DNA of 64,000 bases from Streptomyces durocortorensis. GTDB lineage: Bacteria > Actinomycetota > Actinomycetes > Streptomycetales > Streptomycetaceae. A program made the position numbers and the translations under genes. How positions within the stretch are numbered: position 1 is the first letter of the stretch; every line of letters begins with the position of its first letter. This document shows, one piece after another, positions 40,386-50,195 of this stretch. The stretch lies in assembly GCF_031760065.1 (NCBI RefSeq), contig NZ_CP134500.1, forward strand, positions 4,030,001 to 4,094,000, read 5' to 3'. Under the pieces are notes generated by a model, which did no database searches, had not been told where the DNA came from, and worked only from the letters and a program-made list of their open reading frames with translations.

Positions 40386-40890
40386 GCAGCACGCCGCGGG
40401 GACCCCCGCCCCCGTCATCCCGCTCGTCGGGATCGGCACCGACATCCACGCCTTCGAGGAGGGCCGCGAGCTCTGGTGCGCGGGCCTGAAGTGGGAGGGC
40501 GAGGGCCCCGGACTCGCCGGTCACTCCGACGCCGACGTCGTCGCGCACGCCGCCTGCAACGCGCTCTTCTCCGCGGCGGGCCTCGGCGACCTCGGGCAGC
40601 ACTTCGGCACCGGCCGCCCCGAGTGGTCCGGCGCCGCGGGCATCACGCTGCTCACCGAGGCCGCCCGGATCGTCCGCGCCGAGGGCTTCGAGATCGGGAA
40701 CGTGGCCGTCCAGGTCGTCGGCCTCCGCCCGAAGATCGGCAAGCGGCGCGACGAGGCGCAGAAGGTGCTGTCCGCCGCGGTGGGCGCGCCGGTCTCGCTC
40801 TCCGCCGCCACCTCCGACGGGCTCGGCTTCACCGGCCGCGGCGAGGGCATCGCGGGGATCGCGACCGCGCTGGTCTACCGGACCCGCTGA
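40375..40890 (+). CDS. ispF: 2-C-methyl-D-erythritol 2,4-cyclodiphosphate synthase
   Basis: 171 residues with the metal-binding motif [12 protein letters not shown] near residue 20, [17 protein letters not shown], and a C-terminal [17 protein letters not shown]. Cyclises CDP-ME-2-phosphate in the MEP pathway. A 17-residue unstructured N-terminal leader makes it slightly longer than the typical 155-160. The ATG is internal to the ispD 3' end. Followed by a 280-base gap without a gene. Confidence 0.94.
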   Translation: MVSEQHAAGTPAPVIPLVGIGTDIHAFEEGRELWCAGLKWEGEGPGLAGHSDADVVAHAACNALFSAAGLGDLGQHFGTGRPEWSGAAGITLLTEAARIVRAEGFEIGNVAVQVVGLRPKIGKRRDEAQKVLSAAVGAPVSLSAATSDGLGFTGRGEGIAGIATALVYRTR

Positions 40891-41170
40891 CCGGCGCGGG
40901 GCCGCGAGGGCCCGTGCGCGCCCGCACCGCCGGTGCGCCCGCCCCGGTGCGCCTGCGCCCCATGCACGCCCGCGTCCGTCCTGTGGGCGGCGCTCGCGGC
41001 CGTACCGCTGACCGGCGCGGCCCTCGCGTTCACCCTTCCGGCGGGACGCGCGGGGAGCGGGTGAACGGGTGAACGGGCGCGAAGGAGCCGGGGCCGCGCC
41101 CGGTTACGGGGTAGAAGCATCGGGCCTGATCACCGAACCGATCTCCCGCAGGGACCAGGAGGACGTACGC

Positions 41171-41575
41171 ATGACCGCCGCACTCTCCACCGAGCTCAAG
41201 AACCTGCTCGACACCCCCGTCTTCGTCAACATCGCCACCATCCAGCCCGACGGCAGCCCCCAGGTCTCCCCGGTGTGGGTCACGCGCGACGGCGACGACG
41301 TGCTGATCTCCACCACGATCGGCCGCCGCAAGGAGAAGAACCTCCGCCGCGACCCGCGCGTCACCGTGCTCGTCCAGCCCTTCGACGCCCCGTACAGCTA
41401 CGCCGAGATCCGTGGCGAGGCGACGCTGACGACGGACGGCGGGCAGGAGCTGATCGACGAGCTCGCGGTGAAGTACACCGGCAAGCCGTACGCGGAGTTC
41501 AACCCGGACTCCGCCGCCGACGCCCCCCGTGTGGTCGTCCGGATCTCGCCGCGGAAGGTCGTCGGCAGCATCTGA
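41171..41575 (+). CDS. PPOX-class F420-dependent oxidoreductase
   Basis: 134 residues of the split-barrel flavin/F420 family: LSTELKNLLDTPVFVNIATI, PDGSPQVSPVWVTRDGDDVL, STTIGRRKEKNLRRDPRVTV and a C-terminal RVVVRISPRKVVG. The GRRKxxNLxRDPRV segment binds the phosphate of F420. Substrates of this group are usually unknown. The ATG at 41171 follows gggaccaggaggacgtacgc, a good ribosome site. Confidence 0.87.
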   Translation: MTAALSTELKNLLDTPVFVNIATIQPDGSPQVSPVWVTRDGDDVLISTTIGRRKEKNLRRDPRVTVLVQPFDAPYSYAEIRGEATLTTDGGQELIDELAVKYTGKPYAEFNPDSAADAPRVVVRISPRKVVGSI

Positions 41576-41626
41576 GGCCTCCGGAGGCGTCTCGCGCACC
41601 CCGGAGAACGCTCTCGGGGCCGGTTC

Positions 41627-41668
41627 GAGGCATCCCGGTACCAGAAAGAGGCATCCCGGTATCAGAAA
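41627..41668. repeat. 21-base tandem duplication upstream of cysS
   Basis: gaggcatcccggtaccagaaa (41627-41647, written as 21 bases) and 41648-41668 differ at a single base (c to t in the kpnI-like ggtacc). It lies in the cysS leader, before a hairpin. Confidence 0.85.
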
Positions 41669-41673
41669 GTTGT

Positions 41674-41699
41674 CCCCGCGATCCCCAAGGGTCGCGGGG
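41674..41699 (+). terminator. Hairpin upstream of cysS
   Basis: ccccgcga (41674-41681) pairs with tcgcgggg (41692-41699); the loop contains a further ccc/ggg pair. It is 30 bases before the cysS start, so it is either the terminator of the PPOX gene or a leader structure. Confidence 0.5.
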
Positions 41700-41728
41700 C
41701 ACTGGTGTCGGCCTACTACCCTTGAGGC

Positions 41729-43129
<1,401 letters not shown>

Positions 43130-43152
43130 GCACCCGCTCCGAGCAGTGAGAT

Positions 43153-43180
43153 TGTGCCGCCCGGCGATCCGGGCGGCACA
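43153..43180 (+). terminator. Rho-independent terminator of cysS
   Basis: tgtgccgcccgg (43153-43164) and ccgggcggcaca (43169-43180) with loop cgat, followed by ctttcctt. Confidence 0.8.
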
Positions 43181-43227
43181 CTTTCCTTAAACGTACGCAC
43201 GTCTGAAAGCAACGAAACAGGTAGATC

Positions 43228-44184
43228 ATGGCCGGGAACAGCCAGCGCAGGAACCGCCGCACGTCCAACAAGAAGGGCGCGCAGGTCGGCAGCGGTGGCC
43301 AGCGACGCCGTGGTCTCGAAGGCAAGGGCCCGACCCCTCCGGCCTCCGCCCGCAAGGGACACAAGAAGAACCGCATCGCCAACGTCCAGGCCAAGCAGGC
43401 TGCCGCCCGCCGCCCGGCCCCCCGGCGCGGCGGCGTCAAGGGCACCTCGGAGATGGTCGTCGGCCGCAACCCGGTCTTCGAGGCCCTGCGTGACGGCGTG
43501 CCCGCCGTCACGCTGTACGTCCAGCAGTTCATCGACAACGACGAGCGCGTCCGTGACGTGCTCAAGCTCGCGGGCGAGCGCGGCAACATCAACCTGATGG
43601 AGGCCCCGCGCCCCGAGCTGGACCGGATGACGAACGGCCTGAACCACCAGGGCCTCGTCCTCCAGGTCCCGCCGTACGAGTACGCGCACCCGGAGGACCT
43701 CACCGCCGCGGCGTACGACAACAACGAGGACCCGCTGATCGTCGCCCTCGACGGGGTGACGGACCCGCGCAACCTGGGCGCGATCGTCCGCTCGGTCTCC
43801 GCGTTCGGCGGCCACGGCGTGGTCGTCCCCGAGCGCCGGGCGGCCGGTATGACCGCCGGTGCGTGGAAGTCCTCGGCCGGTACGGCGGCCCGCACCCCGG
43901 TCTCCCGGGTCACCAACCTGACCCGCGCGCTGGAGGGCTACCAGAAGGCGGGCCTCACGGTCGTCGGCCTGGCCGCCGACGGCGAGCACACGGTGGAGGA
44001 CCTGGAGGCGCTGGACGGCCCGGTCGTCATCGTCATCGGCAGCGAGGGCAAGGGTCTCGGCCGCCTCGTCGGCGAGACCTGCGACTACCGTGTGCGGATC
44101 TCCATGCCGGGCGGCGCCGAGTCCCTCAACGCCGGTGTCGCGGCGGGCATCGTCCTGTACGAGGTGGCGCGCCGCCGCGCGTAG
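43228..44184 (+). CDS. rlmB: 23S rRNA (guanosine-2'-O-) methyltransferase
   Basis: 318 residues. A Lys/Arg/Gly-rich extension of about 70 residues (NRRTSNKKGAQVGSGGQRRR) precedes an RNA-binding domain (EMVVGRNPVFEALRDGVPAV), and the C-terminal SPOUT methyltransferase has DGVTDPRNLGAIVRS, VIVIGSEGKGLGRLV and SMPGGAESLNAGVAAGI. Predicted to modify G2251 in the peptidyl-transferase loop. The position after cysS is conserved. The ATG has aaacaggtagatc. Confidence 0.94.
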   Translation: MAGNSQRRNRRTSNKKGAQVGSGGQRRRGLEGKGPTPPASARKGHKKNRIANVQAKQAAARRPAPRRGGVKGTSEMVVGRNPVFEALRDGVPAVTLYVQQFIDNDERVRDVLKLAGERGNINLMEAPRPELDRMTNGLNHQGLVLQVPPYEYAHPEDLTAAAYDNNEDPLIVALDGVTDPRNLGAIVRSVSAFGGHGVVVPERRAAGMTAGAWKSSAGTAARTPVSRVTNLTRALEGYQKAGLTVVGLAADGEHTVEDLEALDGPVVIVIGSEGKGLGRLVGETCDYRVRISMPGGAESLNAGVAAGIVLYEVARRRA

Positions 44185-44354
44185 CCGCACCGGCACCGGT
44201 CGGCGTTCGCGCGGCAATGGGCTCGTCCGTCGGCGAGTTGACGCGCGAACGCCGAACACAGTTCCAGGATGCCCGAGTTTGGCCTGATCTTGACGGGTCT
44301 CGGACACATCTGGTGCGGTCAAGGCAGTGTCCTAAACACACATCACTCGGTTAG

Positions 44355-45986
44355 ATGAGTGTGGACACCAGAACGCCTCGGTTCGACGAGCAACCCGCCC
44401 TGAGCATGACCAAGGTGGACAGCGACCCCGCGCAGGTCATCGTCAACCACGCCAGCTTCCGGGTGCAGCTCCCCCCGGGCCAGCGCGCACGGCTGCGCGG
44501 TGCCCCCGCGGCCACGGCCCGCATCCCCGCGATGAGCGGCGCAGGCGGAGGCCGAAGGCGGGCACCCGTCGTCTGGAGCGGGAAGTCCGCCCCGGGCGAC
44601 CCCGGCGCGACGGGCCTCCTCCAGGCCATGCGCAACTCCACCGCCGGGCATCTCGATGCCGGACTCGGCGGGGCCTCCGGCGACGGGCACGGGACGGGCG
44701 CGACGCAGGTCATCCCGCTCCTGGAGGAGACGCAGCCCAATCCCGTACTGACCGCCCCGCACCAGCCCGGATCGGCCGGCCCGCTCCTGCCGCCCATGCG
44801 CCAGGCCGTCGGCGCGTACGACCCGGTCGACGGCCCCGAGGGTCCGGACGGCCTCGACGGACCCGGCGGTGACGAGGACCACGACGAGACTGCCGAGGCC
44901 CGCGCCCGCCGCCACGGCAACGACCCGGTCCGGCACGCCTACTACCCCGGCCACCGGATGAACCTGGGCGTCGTCCTGCTCCCCATGCGGGTCTTCCTCG
45001 GCTTCATCTCCATCTACGCGGGCATGGGCAAGCTGTGCGACCCCGTCTACTTCGACGGCGGCGAACGCGGCTCGATGGTGAAGTGGCTGACCTCTCTGAA
45101 CCCCTGGGCGGCGGCCGAGCCCCTGCGCGACTTCGCCCTCTCCCACCCCGTCGGCGCGGGCCTGACCATCGCCTTCCTCCAGGTCGTCGTGGGCGTCCTC
45201 ACCGTCCTCGGCCTCTGGCAGCGCGTCGCCGCCTCGGTGGGCGCCCTGCTCTCCGCCGCCCTCCTGGTGACGGTGAGCTGGCGCACGGTGCCGGTGTACG
45301 AGGCGCCCGACATCATCTTCCTGGCCGCCTGGAGCCCCCTGATCATCGCGGGCGCCCCCGTCTACTCCGTGGACGGGCGGCTCGCCGGGGAGGCCTGGCG
45401 CAAGCTCGGCCCGCGCTCCGAGATCTGGGACCTGCGCCGCCGGGTCCTGCGCCGCGGGACCGTCGTCGCCAGCGTCGTCATCGGCCTCACCCTGCTGGTC
45501 GGCTCCGTCCTCGGCGGCGCGGTCCGCTCCACCGAGGTCGTCACCGTCCCCGGCCGCAGCGACTACCCCACCAACCGCCTCCCCGGCATGCCGCTGCCCC
45601 AGGAGTCCACCGGCGAGCGCGAGGCCTCCCGTACGCCGGAAGAGCAGCGACGCCCCGAACCCTCCAGCTCCGGCGCCGCGAGCACGCCCGGCACGGGCGA
45701 GGCCAGCCCCGGCGCGACCCGTGACTCGGGCGGCCAGAGCACCGGTTCGGGCAGCACCCAGCCCAGCCAGACCCAGGGCACCGGCCAGGCCCCCCCGCAG
45801 CAGTCCACCCCCCAGCAGCCCCCGTCCGCCACCAGCGCGGGTCCCACCTCCTCCGGCTCCACCGGCGGCGACGCCTCCTCCGGCGGCGGCGAACCGGAGC
45901 CCACCGGAGGCTCGACCTCCTCCGGCGGCGAGGGCTCGACCTCCGGCGGAGGCGGCCGGAACCCGATCGGCGGTCTCCTCGGCTGA
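44355..45986 (+). CDS. DoxX-family membrane protein with disordered tails
   Basis: 543 residues. A ~190-residue cytosolic N-terminal region rich in Pro, Gly and Asp is followed by a DoxX domain with four helices (about 200-355; LGVVLLPMRVFLGFISIYAG, GKLCDPVYF, TVVASVVIGLTLLVGSVLG) and a ~150-residue C-terminal tail of Ser/Thr/Gly/Pro repeats (SSGSTGGDASSGGGEPEP). DoxX proteins are quinone-related membrane proteins linked to redox and thiol stress in mycobacteria. ATG at 44355 lies in a stretch without a clear ribosome site. Converges on the nucleotidyltransferase with a bidirectional hairpin between. Confidence 0.83.
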   Translation: MSVDTRTPRFDEQPALSMTKVDSDPAQVIVNHASFRVQLPPGQRARLRGAPAATARIPAMSGAGGGRRRAPVVWSGKSAPGDPGATGLLQAMRNSTAGHLDAGLGGASGDGHGTGATQVIPLLEETQPNPVLTAPHQPGSAGPLLPPMRQAVGAYDPVDGPEGPDGLDGPGGDEDHDETAEARARRHGNDPVRHAYYPGHRMNLGVVLLPMRVFLGFISIYAGMGKLCDPVYFDGGERGSMVKWLTSLNPWAAAEPLRDFALSHPVGAGLTIAFLQVVVGVLTVLGLWQRVAASVGALLSAALLVTVSWRTVPVYEAPDIIFLAAWSPLIIAGAPVYSVDGRLAGEAWRKLGPRSEIWDLRRRVLRRGTVVASVVIGLTLLVGSVLGGAVRSTEVVTVPGRSDYPTNRLPGMPLPQESTGEREASRTPEEQRRPEPSSSGAASTPGTGEASPGATRDSGGQSTGSGSTQPSQTQGTGQAPPQQSTPQQPPSATSAGPTSSGSTGGDASSGGGEPEPTGGSTSSGGEGSTSGGGGRNPIGGLLG

Positions 45987-46045
45987 GCCCGCTCCGTAGA
46001 GCTTCGTAAGGTTTCTCGTAGGGCTTCGTAAGGCTTTGTCAGACG

Positions 46046-46087
46046 GAGAGGGCGGCCCCCACCGAACAGGGTGGGGACCGCCCTCTC
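46046..46087. terminator. Bidirectional terminator after the DoxX gene
   Basis: gagagggcggcccccacc (46046-46063) pairs with ggtggggaccgccctctc (46070-46087) apart from one mismatch; loop gaacag. Serves both converging genes. Confidence 0.75.
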
Positions 46088-46157
46088 CCGCGCTCACCGG
46101 TACGTACGGGCTCCAGTGCCGCACGCCAGCACACACGGCCGCATGTACGGGCGACTG

Positions 46158-46874
46158 TCAGCCCCCGTGCGAGCCCAGCTCCCGGGCCGCCTCGGTCAGA
46201 TCCTTCGCGGTGTCGATGGCCCGCCAGTACGCCCCGTGCGGCAGTGGATACCCGGCGAGCCGACGCTCGCGGGCGAGGCGGGGGAACGTCGTCCGCTCAT
46301 GGTCGCCGCGGTCCGGCAGCAGCTTCGTGAACGAGGGCGAGAACACGTACACCCCGGCGTTGATCAGGTACGGGGAGGGCGGCGACTCGATGAAGTCGGT
46401 GATGTGCCCGAACGCGTCCGTCTCCACGGCACCCCACGGGATGCGGGGCCGGGCGAGGGCCAGAGTGGCGGTGGCGTCGCGCTCGGCGTGGAAGGCGGCC
46501 ATCTCGCGCAAGGAGAAGCGCGTCCAGATGTCACCGTTCGTGGCGTACCACGGCTGATCGGCGTCGGGCAGGCGCTCGGCCGCGTACTTCAGCCCGCCGC
46601 CGCGTCCCAGGGGCTCGGTCTCCACGACAGTGGTGACCCGGAGCGGCAGCACGGCCGCCTCCAGCCACTCCTGGAGCACCTCGGCGAGATGCCCGCAGGA
46701 GACCACGGCGTCGGTGACCCCTTCGGCGGCCAGCCAGGACAGCTGATGGCCGATGATCGGCGTCCCGGTCCCGGGGATCTCGACCATCGGCTTGGGGCGG
46801 TCGTCGGTGTACGGCCGCAGCCGTGACCCCTGGCCACCGGCAAGGATCACGGCCTGTGTCGGATACGTATGCAT
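46158..46874 (-). CDS. Nucleotidyltransferase (sugar-1-phosphate type)
   Basis: 238 residues: signature AVILAGGQGSRLRPYTDDRP then KPM (residues about 8-31), GVTDAVVSCGHLAE, TEPLGRGGGLKYA and NGDIWTRFS, with YLINAGVYVFSPS and YWRAIDTAKDL downstream. This matches mannose-1-phosphate guanylyltransferase or glucose-1-phosphate thymidylyl/uridylyl transferase families. Start at 46874 gives MHTYPTQAVILAGG; an upstream ATG adds only an Arg/Ala leader. Supplies an activated sugar for glycans; the exact NDP is not decidable here. Confidence 0.9.
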   Translation of the reverse strand: MHTYPTQAVILAGGQGSRLRPYTDDRPKPMVEIPGTGTPIIGHQLSWLAAEGVTDAVVSCGHLAEVLQEWLEAAVLPLRVTTVVETEPLGRGGGLKYAAERLPDADQPWYATNGDIWTRFSLREMAAFHAERDATATLALARPRIPWGAVETDAFGHITDFIESPPSPYLINAGVYVFSPSFTKLLPDRGDHERTTFPRLARERRLAGYPLPHGAYWRAIDTAKDLTEAARELGSHGG

Positions 46875-46937
46875 GGCAGGCACGATAGGCGCTGCCCGCG
46901 GGCGGGCGGCGGCGGTCCGTGCCACCGCCCCCCGGAC

Positions 46938-47351
46938 TCAGCTGAACTGGGCGACGCCGGAGGCGAACGAGGTGTCGCAGACGGGGCGGGAGAAGCGCTG
47001 CGCACGGGTCGGACCGTACTGCTCGACGGCGGCCTTGCCGAGCGCCTTCGCGATCGACATGCAGTGGCGGGCGAGCGACGGGCGCTGCTCCACGGCGCGC
47101 TGGAGAGCCGTGAGCGCGGTGCCCGGGTCCTTCTCCTGGAGCTCCACGAGCAGCTTCTCGCGAAGGATGTCCTGCGGGGCACGCGGCTTCGCTGGTTTGG
47201 ACACGGTCTCCGAGGAGGCGGCCAGCAGCGTGGAGTCGTTGTCCGGCGCCGCCCACGGAACGGTGGTGACCGCGAGGGTCCCGGACAGAACCATGACGAC
47301 GGGCAGGACGAGAGCGAGGGATCGGCCGATGCGGCGCGCGGTGTGGGTCAC
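46938..47351 (-). CDS. Small secreted protein of unknown function
   Basis: 137 residues from a GTG (47351, reverse strand). A signal peptide (about 1-35, SLALVLPVVMVLSGTLAVTT) is followed by an Ala-rich helical region (LREKLLVELQEKDPGTALTA) and two Cys (RHCMSIAKAL and RPVCDTS) that may pair. Similar secreted helical proteins occur at this locus in streptomycetes; no motif gives a function. The ATG-less start is weakly supported by cgctgc. Transcribed away from msiK's terminator side. Confidence 0.65.
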   Translation of the reverse strand: MTHTARRIGRSLALVLPVVMVLSGTLAVTTVPWAAPDNDSTLLAASSETVSKPAKPRAPQDILREKLLVELQEKDPGTALTALQRAVEQRPSLARHCMSIAKALGKAAVEQYGPTRAQRFSRPVCDTSFASGVAQFS

Positions 47352-47523
47352 GCAGCGAGCGTAGCGGCCAGTGATGACTTGGCGACATTTCGTCACCCTC
47401 GCGGGGGATGGTTCGACGCGTCCTTTCGAATACCAGGTTGACGAACCAAGGCGAAATGCCCTGTGTGCCGGGGTATTTGACCCCATCCGGCGTCGAAACC
47501 CAAACGCGCCGCGACCACGCAAA

Positions 47524-47560
47524 CGGCCCCGCGCCTCCCTTGCGGGGAGCGCGGGGCCCG
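47524..47560 (-). terminator. Terminator of msiK
   Basis: ggccccgcgc (47525-47534) and gcgcggggcc (47549-47558), extended by tccc/ggga after one bulged base, loop about 5. It lies 23-56 bases after the reverse-strand msiK stop. Confidence 0.7.
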
Positions 47561-47580
47561 AGCGTACGGCAGGCGGCGGG

Positions 47581-48717
47581 TCAGTTGGCGAGACGCTCAC
47601 CGGTGGAGGTCGAGAAGACGTGCAGCTCGTCCGGGCGCGGGACGACGTGCAGTTCGGTGCCCTTCTCCGGGACGGCGCGCCCGCCGACACGGACGACCAG
47701 GTCCTTGTGCTCGCCGGCGACCTGCGCGCCGCCGTAGACGAACCCGTCGGCGCCGAGCTCCTCGACGACGTTGACGGAGACGGCGAGACCGGCCGGCTCG
47801 CCCGAGGCGCCCTTGGCCAGCGACTGCGCGGCGGCGCCCCCGTGCTCGACGATGTCGAAGTGCTCCGGCCGGATGCCGACCGTGACGGTGGTGTCACCGC
47901 GGTTCGTGGCGGCGCTGAGCGCCTCGCGGGAGACCGGGACGACGCTGTTGCCGAACTTCACGCCGCCGTCGGTGATCGGGACCTCGACGAGGTTCATCGC
48001 GGGGGAGCCGATGAACCCGGCGACGAAGAGGTTGGCCGGGCGGTCGTACATGTTGCGCGGCGAGTCGACCTGCTGGAGCAGCCCGTCCTTCAGCACCGCG
48101 ACCCGGTCCCCCATGGTGAGGGCCTCGACCTGGTCGTGGGTGACGTAGACCGTGGTGATGCCCAGGCGGCGCTGGAGCGAGGCGATCTGCGTACGGGTGG
48201 AGACGCGGAGCTTGGCGTCGAGGTTCGACAGCGGCTCGTCCATGAGGAAGACCTGCGGCTCCCGCACGATGGCCCGGCCCATCGCCACACGCTGGCGCTG
48301 ACCACCGGAGAGCGCCTTCGGCTTGCGGTCCAGGTACTCGGTGAGGTCCAGCATCTTGGCGGCCTCTTCGACCTTCGCCCGGATGTCGGTCTTGTTCACA
48401 CCGGCGATCTTGAGCGCGAAGCCCATGTTGTCCGCGACGGTCATGTGCGGGTAGAGCGCGTAGTTCTGGAACACCATGGCGATGTCCCGGTCCTTGGGCG
48501 GCAGGTGCGTGACATCACGGTCACCGATGCGGATCGCACCGCCGTTGACGTCCTCAAGACCCGCGAGCATGCGCAGGGAGGTCGACTTTCCACAACCGGA
48601 AGGACCGACGAGGACGAGGAACTCACCGTCCGCGATGTCGATTTCGAGCTGGTCCACAGCCGGCTTCGTGGAGCCGGGGTAGACGCGGGACGCCTTGTCG
48701 AACGTGACACTGGCCAT
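47581..48717 (-). CDS. msiK: Multiple-sugar ABC transporter ATPase MsiK
   Basis: 378 residues with Walker A GPSGCGKSTS, Q-loop VFQNYALYPH, signature LSGGQRQRVA, Walker B VFLMDEPLSNLDA, His loop YVTHDQVEAL, and a regulatory C-terminal domain (VTVGIRPEHFDIVEHGG). MsiK energises several sugar importers (cellobiose, chitobiose, maltose and others) in streptomycetes; one ATPase serves many permeases. The ATG at 48717 has aggagaagattc upstream. A DasR-like palindrome sits 52 bases before it, which suggests control by GlcNAc status. Confidence 0.94.
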   Translation of the reverse strand: MASVTFDKASRVYPGSTKPAVDQLEIDIADGEFLVLVGPSGCGKSTSLRMLAGLEDVNGGAIRIGDRDVTHLPPKDRDIAMVFQNYALYPHMTVADNMGFALKIAGVNKTDIRAKVEEAAKMLDLTEYLDRKPKALSGGQRQRVAMGRAIVREPQVFLMDEPLSNLDAKLRVSTRTQIASLQRRLGITTVYVTHDQVEALTMGDRVAVLKDGLLQQVDSPRNMYDRPANLFVAGFIGSPAMNLVEVPITDGGVKFGNSVVPVSREALSAATNRGDTTVTVGIRPEHFDIVEHGGAAAQSLAKGASGEPAGLAVSVNVVEELGADGFVYGGAQVAGEHKDLVVRVGGRAVPEKGTELHVVPRPDELHVFSTSTGERLAN

Positions 48718-48768
48718 GCTGAATCTTCTCCTCCACCGGCAGGAACGTGCCGGACGATCCGAGTAGGG

Positions 48769-48784
48769 AGTGGTCTGGTCCACT
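48769..48784. promoter_or_regulatory. dre-like site upstream of msiK
   Basis: agtggtctggtccact, a 16-base palindrome with two central mismatches, matches the DasR dre consensus (ACTGGTCTAGACCACT type) at 13 of 16 positions. It sits 52 bases before the msiK start, in the promoter region. DasR represses GlcNAc and chitin uptake genes; MsiK energises chitobiose uptake, so control would make sense. Confidence 0.55.
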
Positions 48785-48894
48785 TGAGCGGACCTGCCGT
48801 GACGCTACCTGGCGTTTCCTGATCTGTCAGTAGTCCGGGGCACACGGAAAACGCGGACGGGCGGGGCGCGGGGTTGGTTAGACTGCTCTGGCAC

Positions 48895-48968
48895 GCCTCC
48901 TTAGCTCAGCTGGCCAGAGCAACGCACTTGTAATGCGTAGGTCGTCGGTTCGAATCCGACAGGGGGCT
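48895..48968 (+). tRNA. tRNA-Thr (anticodon TGT)
   Basis: A 74-base cloverleaf. The acceptor stem is gcctcct (48895-48901) with agggggc (48961-48967). The D arm is gctcagctggccagagc, the anticodon stem acgca/tgcgt encloses loop cttgtaa with anticodon TGT, and the T arm is gtcggttcgaatccgac. CCA is not encoded. One G-T pair is in the acceptor stem. Followed at once by a strong terminator. Confidence 0.93.
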
Positions 48969-48975
48969 CGGTGGG

Positions 48976-49008
48976 AAGCCCAGGTCAGGTGTTGTCTGAC
49001 CTGGGCTT
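48976..49008 (+). terminator. Rho-independent terminator of the tRNA gene
   Basis: aagcccaggtcag (48976-48988) and ctgacctgggctt (48996-49008), loop 7, followed by cttttg. A textbook terminator. Confidence 0.92.
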
Positions 49009-49294
49009 CTTTTGTCGGCGCGTGAAACCGGGCGAGGGGCCGGCACTGGTTCCGCCGCCTGCGGACCCGCTGGGAGATGTGCGCGGACCCGCTGGGAGTG
49101 ACGCGACGGCATCCATGAAGCCTTCCTCACGCCCGGTGCGCCTGTACCAGCGGATGACCGTGCTTCCGTCACTCGGGGGAGAGCCCGTCGTGGCGACGGT
49201 ACCCAGGCGTGACGCCTGGACGCCGGAACCGGAGCACGGTGGAACCGGGCCGACGACAGCCGTTGGCCAGCGAGGGCGCTGGGCGGGAGTGGTG

Positions 49295-49798
49295 ATGACG
49301 CGCGTGGTGACGCCAAGGGCGGCTCGGATGGTCGTGGCGCTGGGCAGCGCGGCTGCCGCGCCCTATGTCGCTATGAAGGCGTACTGGGCATTCGGCGGCA
49401 GGGCGGGGCTTGCGGACGGGTTCGACGTGACGGGCGAGTTCGAGAGGAACGGCGCTCCCGATGCGCTGGTGTGGCTGGAACGACACGGCATCGACTTCAC
49501 GGCCGTGCTGGCGCTGATGGGCGTGATGCTGGCATTCGCCCTCGTCCGGCCATGGGGACGGAGACTCCCCCGGTGGCTCTTGCTCCCCCCGGCCTGGGCG
49601 GGAACGCTGTTGATCCCGTACGGACTGCTGACCGCTGTGGTCGCCCTCACCGGGAACGGCGGCGATGCCGCGCCTTCGGTGACGCAGTGGGTGGTGCCCG
49701 CCGGGGTCGGCGCGTTCCTGGGCATCGGAACAGCCTTGGGCGTCGGAGCCTGGTCACGCCTGAACCATCACGCTGTCGCTGAAGGCATGCCCCGCTGA
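49295..49798 (+). CDS. Four-helix membrane protein of unknown function
   Basis: 167 residues. The start at ATG 49295 is chosen for gggag 5 bases upstream; longer starts (49154, 49112) in the same frame have poor ribosome sites. Four hydrophobic segments: VVALGSAAAAPYVAMKAYWA, FTAVLALMGVMLAFALVRPW, LLLPPAWAGTLLIPYGLLTA and a C-terminal VVPAGVGAFLGIGTALGVGA. A variable loop with GDGAPDALVWLERHG-like acidic residues connects helices 1 and 2. Synonymous positions are a little less GC-rich than in the core genes upstream, in line with an accessory region after the tRNA. No function known. Confidence 0.6.
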   Translation: MTRVVTPRAARMVVALGSAAAAPYVAMKAYWAFGGRAGLADGFDVTGEFERNGAPDALVWLERHGIDFTAVLALMGVMLAFALVRPWGRRLPRWLLLPPAWAGTLLIPYGLLTAVVALTGNGGDAAPSVTQWVVPAGVGAFLGIGTALGVGAWSRLNHHAVAEGMPR

Positions 49799-50195
49799 AG
49801 GTTGAAGCGGGCGTGCGACAGCCGGTCCGCGTCCTCACCGGCGTTCCAAGGCTCCGGCCTTGCCATCCCGCACCTGAATCGTCACTCCCGCGATGAGCCG
49901 GCCGCCGCAGAGATCATTTCGATAGGAGTTCCATCTCCCGAGCGATCCTGGCGGGCTGTACGGACGAGGAGCATGTCTGCCCGGTGGCGCCCCTTCAGCG
50001 GGTGGCACCCGGTGGCACCCGATGGTGCCTAGTGGTGCCAGATGGTGCCGATGTGGCGCCACCGCTGGTCGTTCGGGGCGCTTCTGTGACGCCATCGCGA
50101 GACCCTCGGTTGTAACTTCGCAGTTCAGGGGCGTCTTCGCGCGAAGTGCGCCCAAGTGGCTCGACGTGGTGCCATGTGTGTGCCATGATGGCGTC
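49799..50195. other. 397-base gap with a 10-bp-phased repeat array
   Basis: No coding frame with a motif. It holds the array at 50001-50060, a palindrome cttcgcgcgaag at about 50140, and a second group of gtgccat motifs (50169-50195) right before the next ATG. Confidence 0.55.
50001..50060. repeat. Six 10-base units with strict 10-bp phasing
   Basis: Units start at 50001, 50011, 50021, 50031, 50041 and 50051: ggtggcaccc, ggtggcaccc, gatggtgcct, agtggtgcca, gatggtgccg, atgtggcgcc. Each contains ggtgcc or its reverse complement ggcacc; units 1-2 have the reverse orientation of units 3-6. The phase equals one DNA turn. It ends 135 bases before a ribbon-helix-helix gene. Confidence 0.8.

Noticed and set aside
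48895..49100. Integration site of a mobile element at the tRNA-Thr
   Set aside because: No integrase gene and no repeat of the tRNA 3' end were found in the window.
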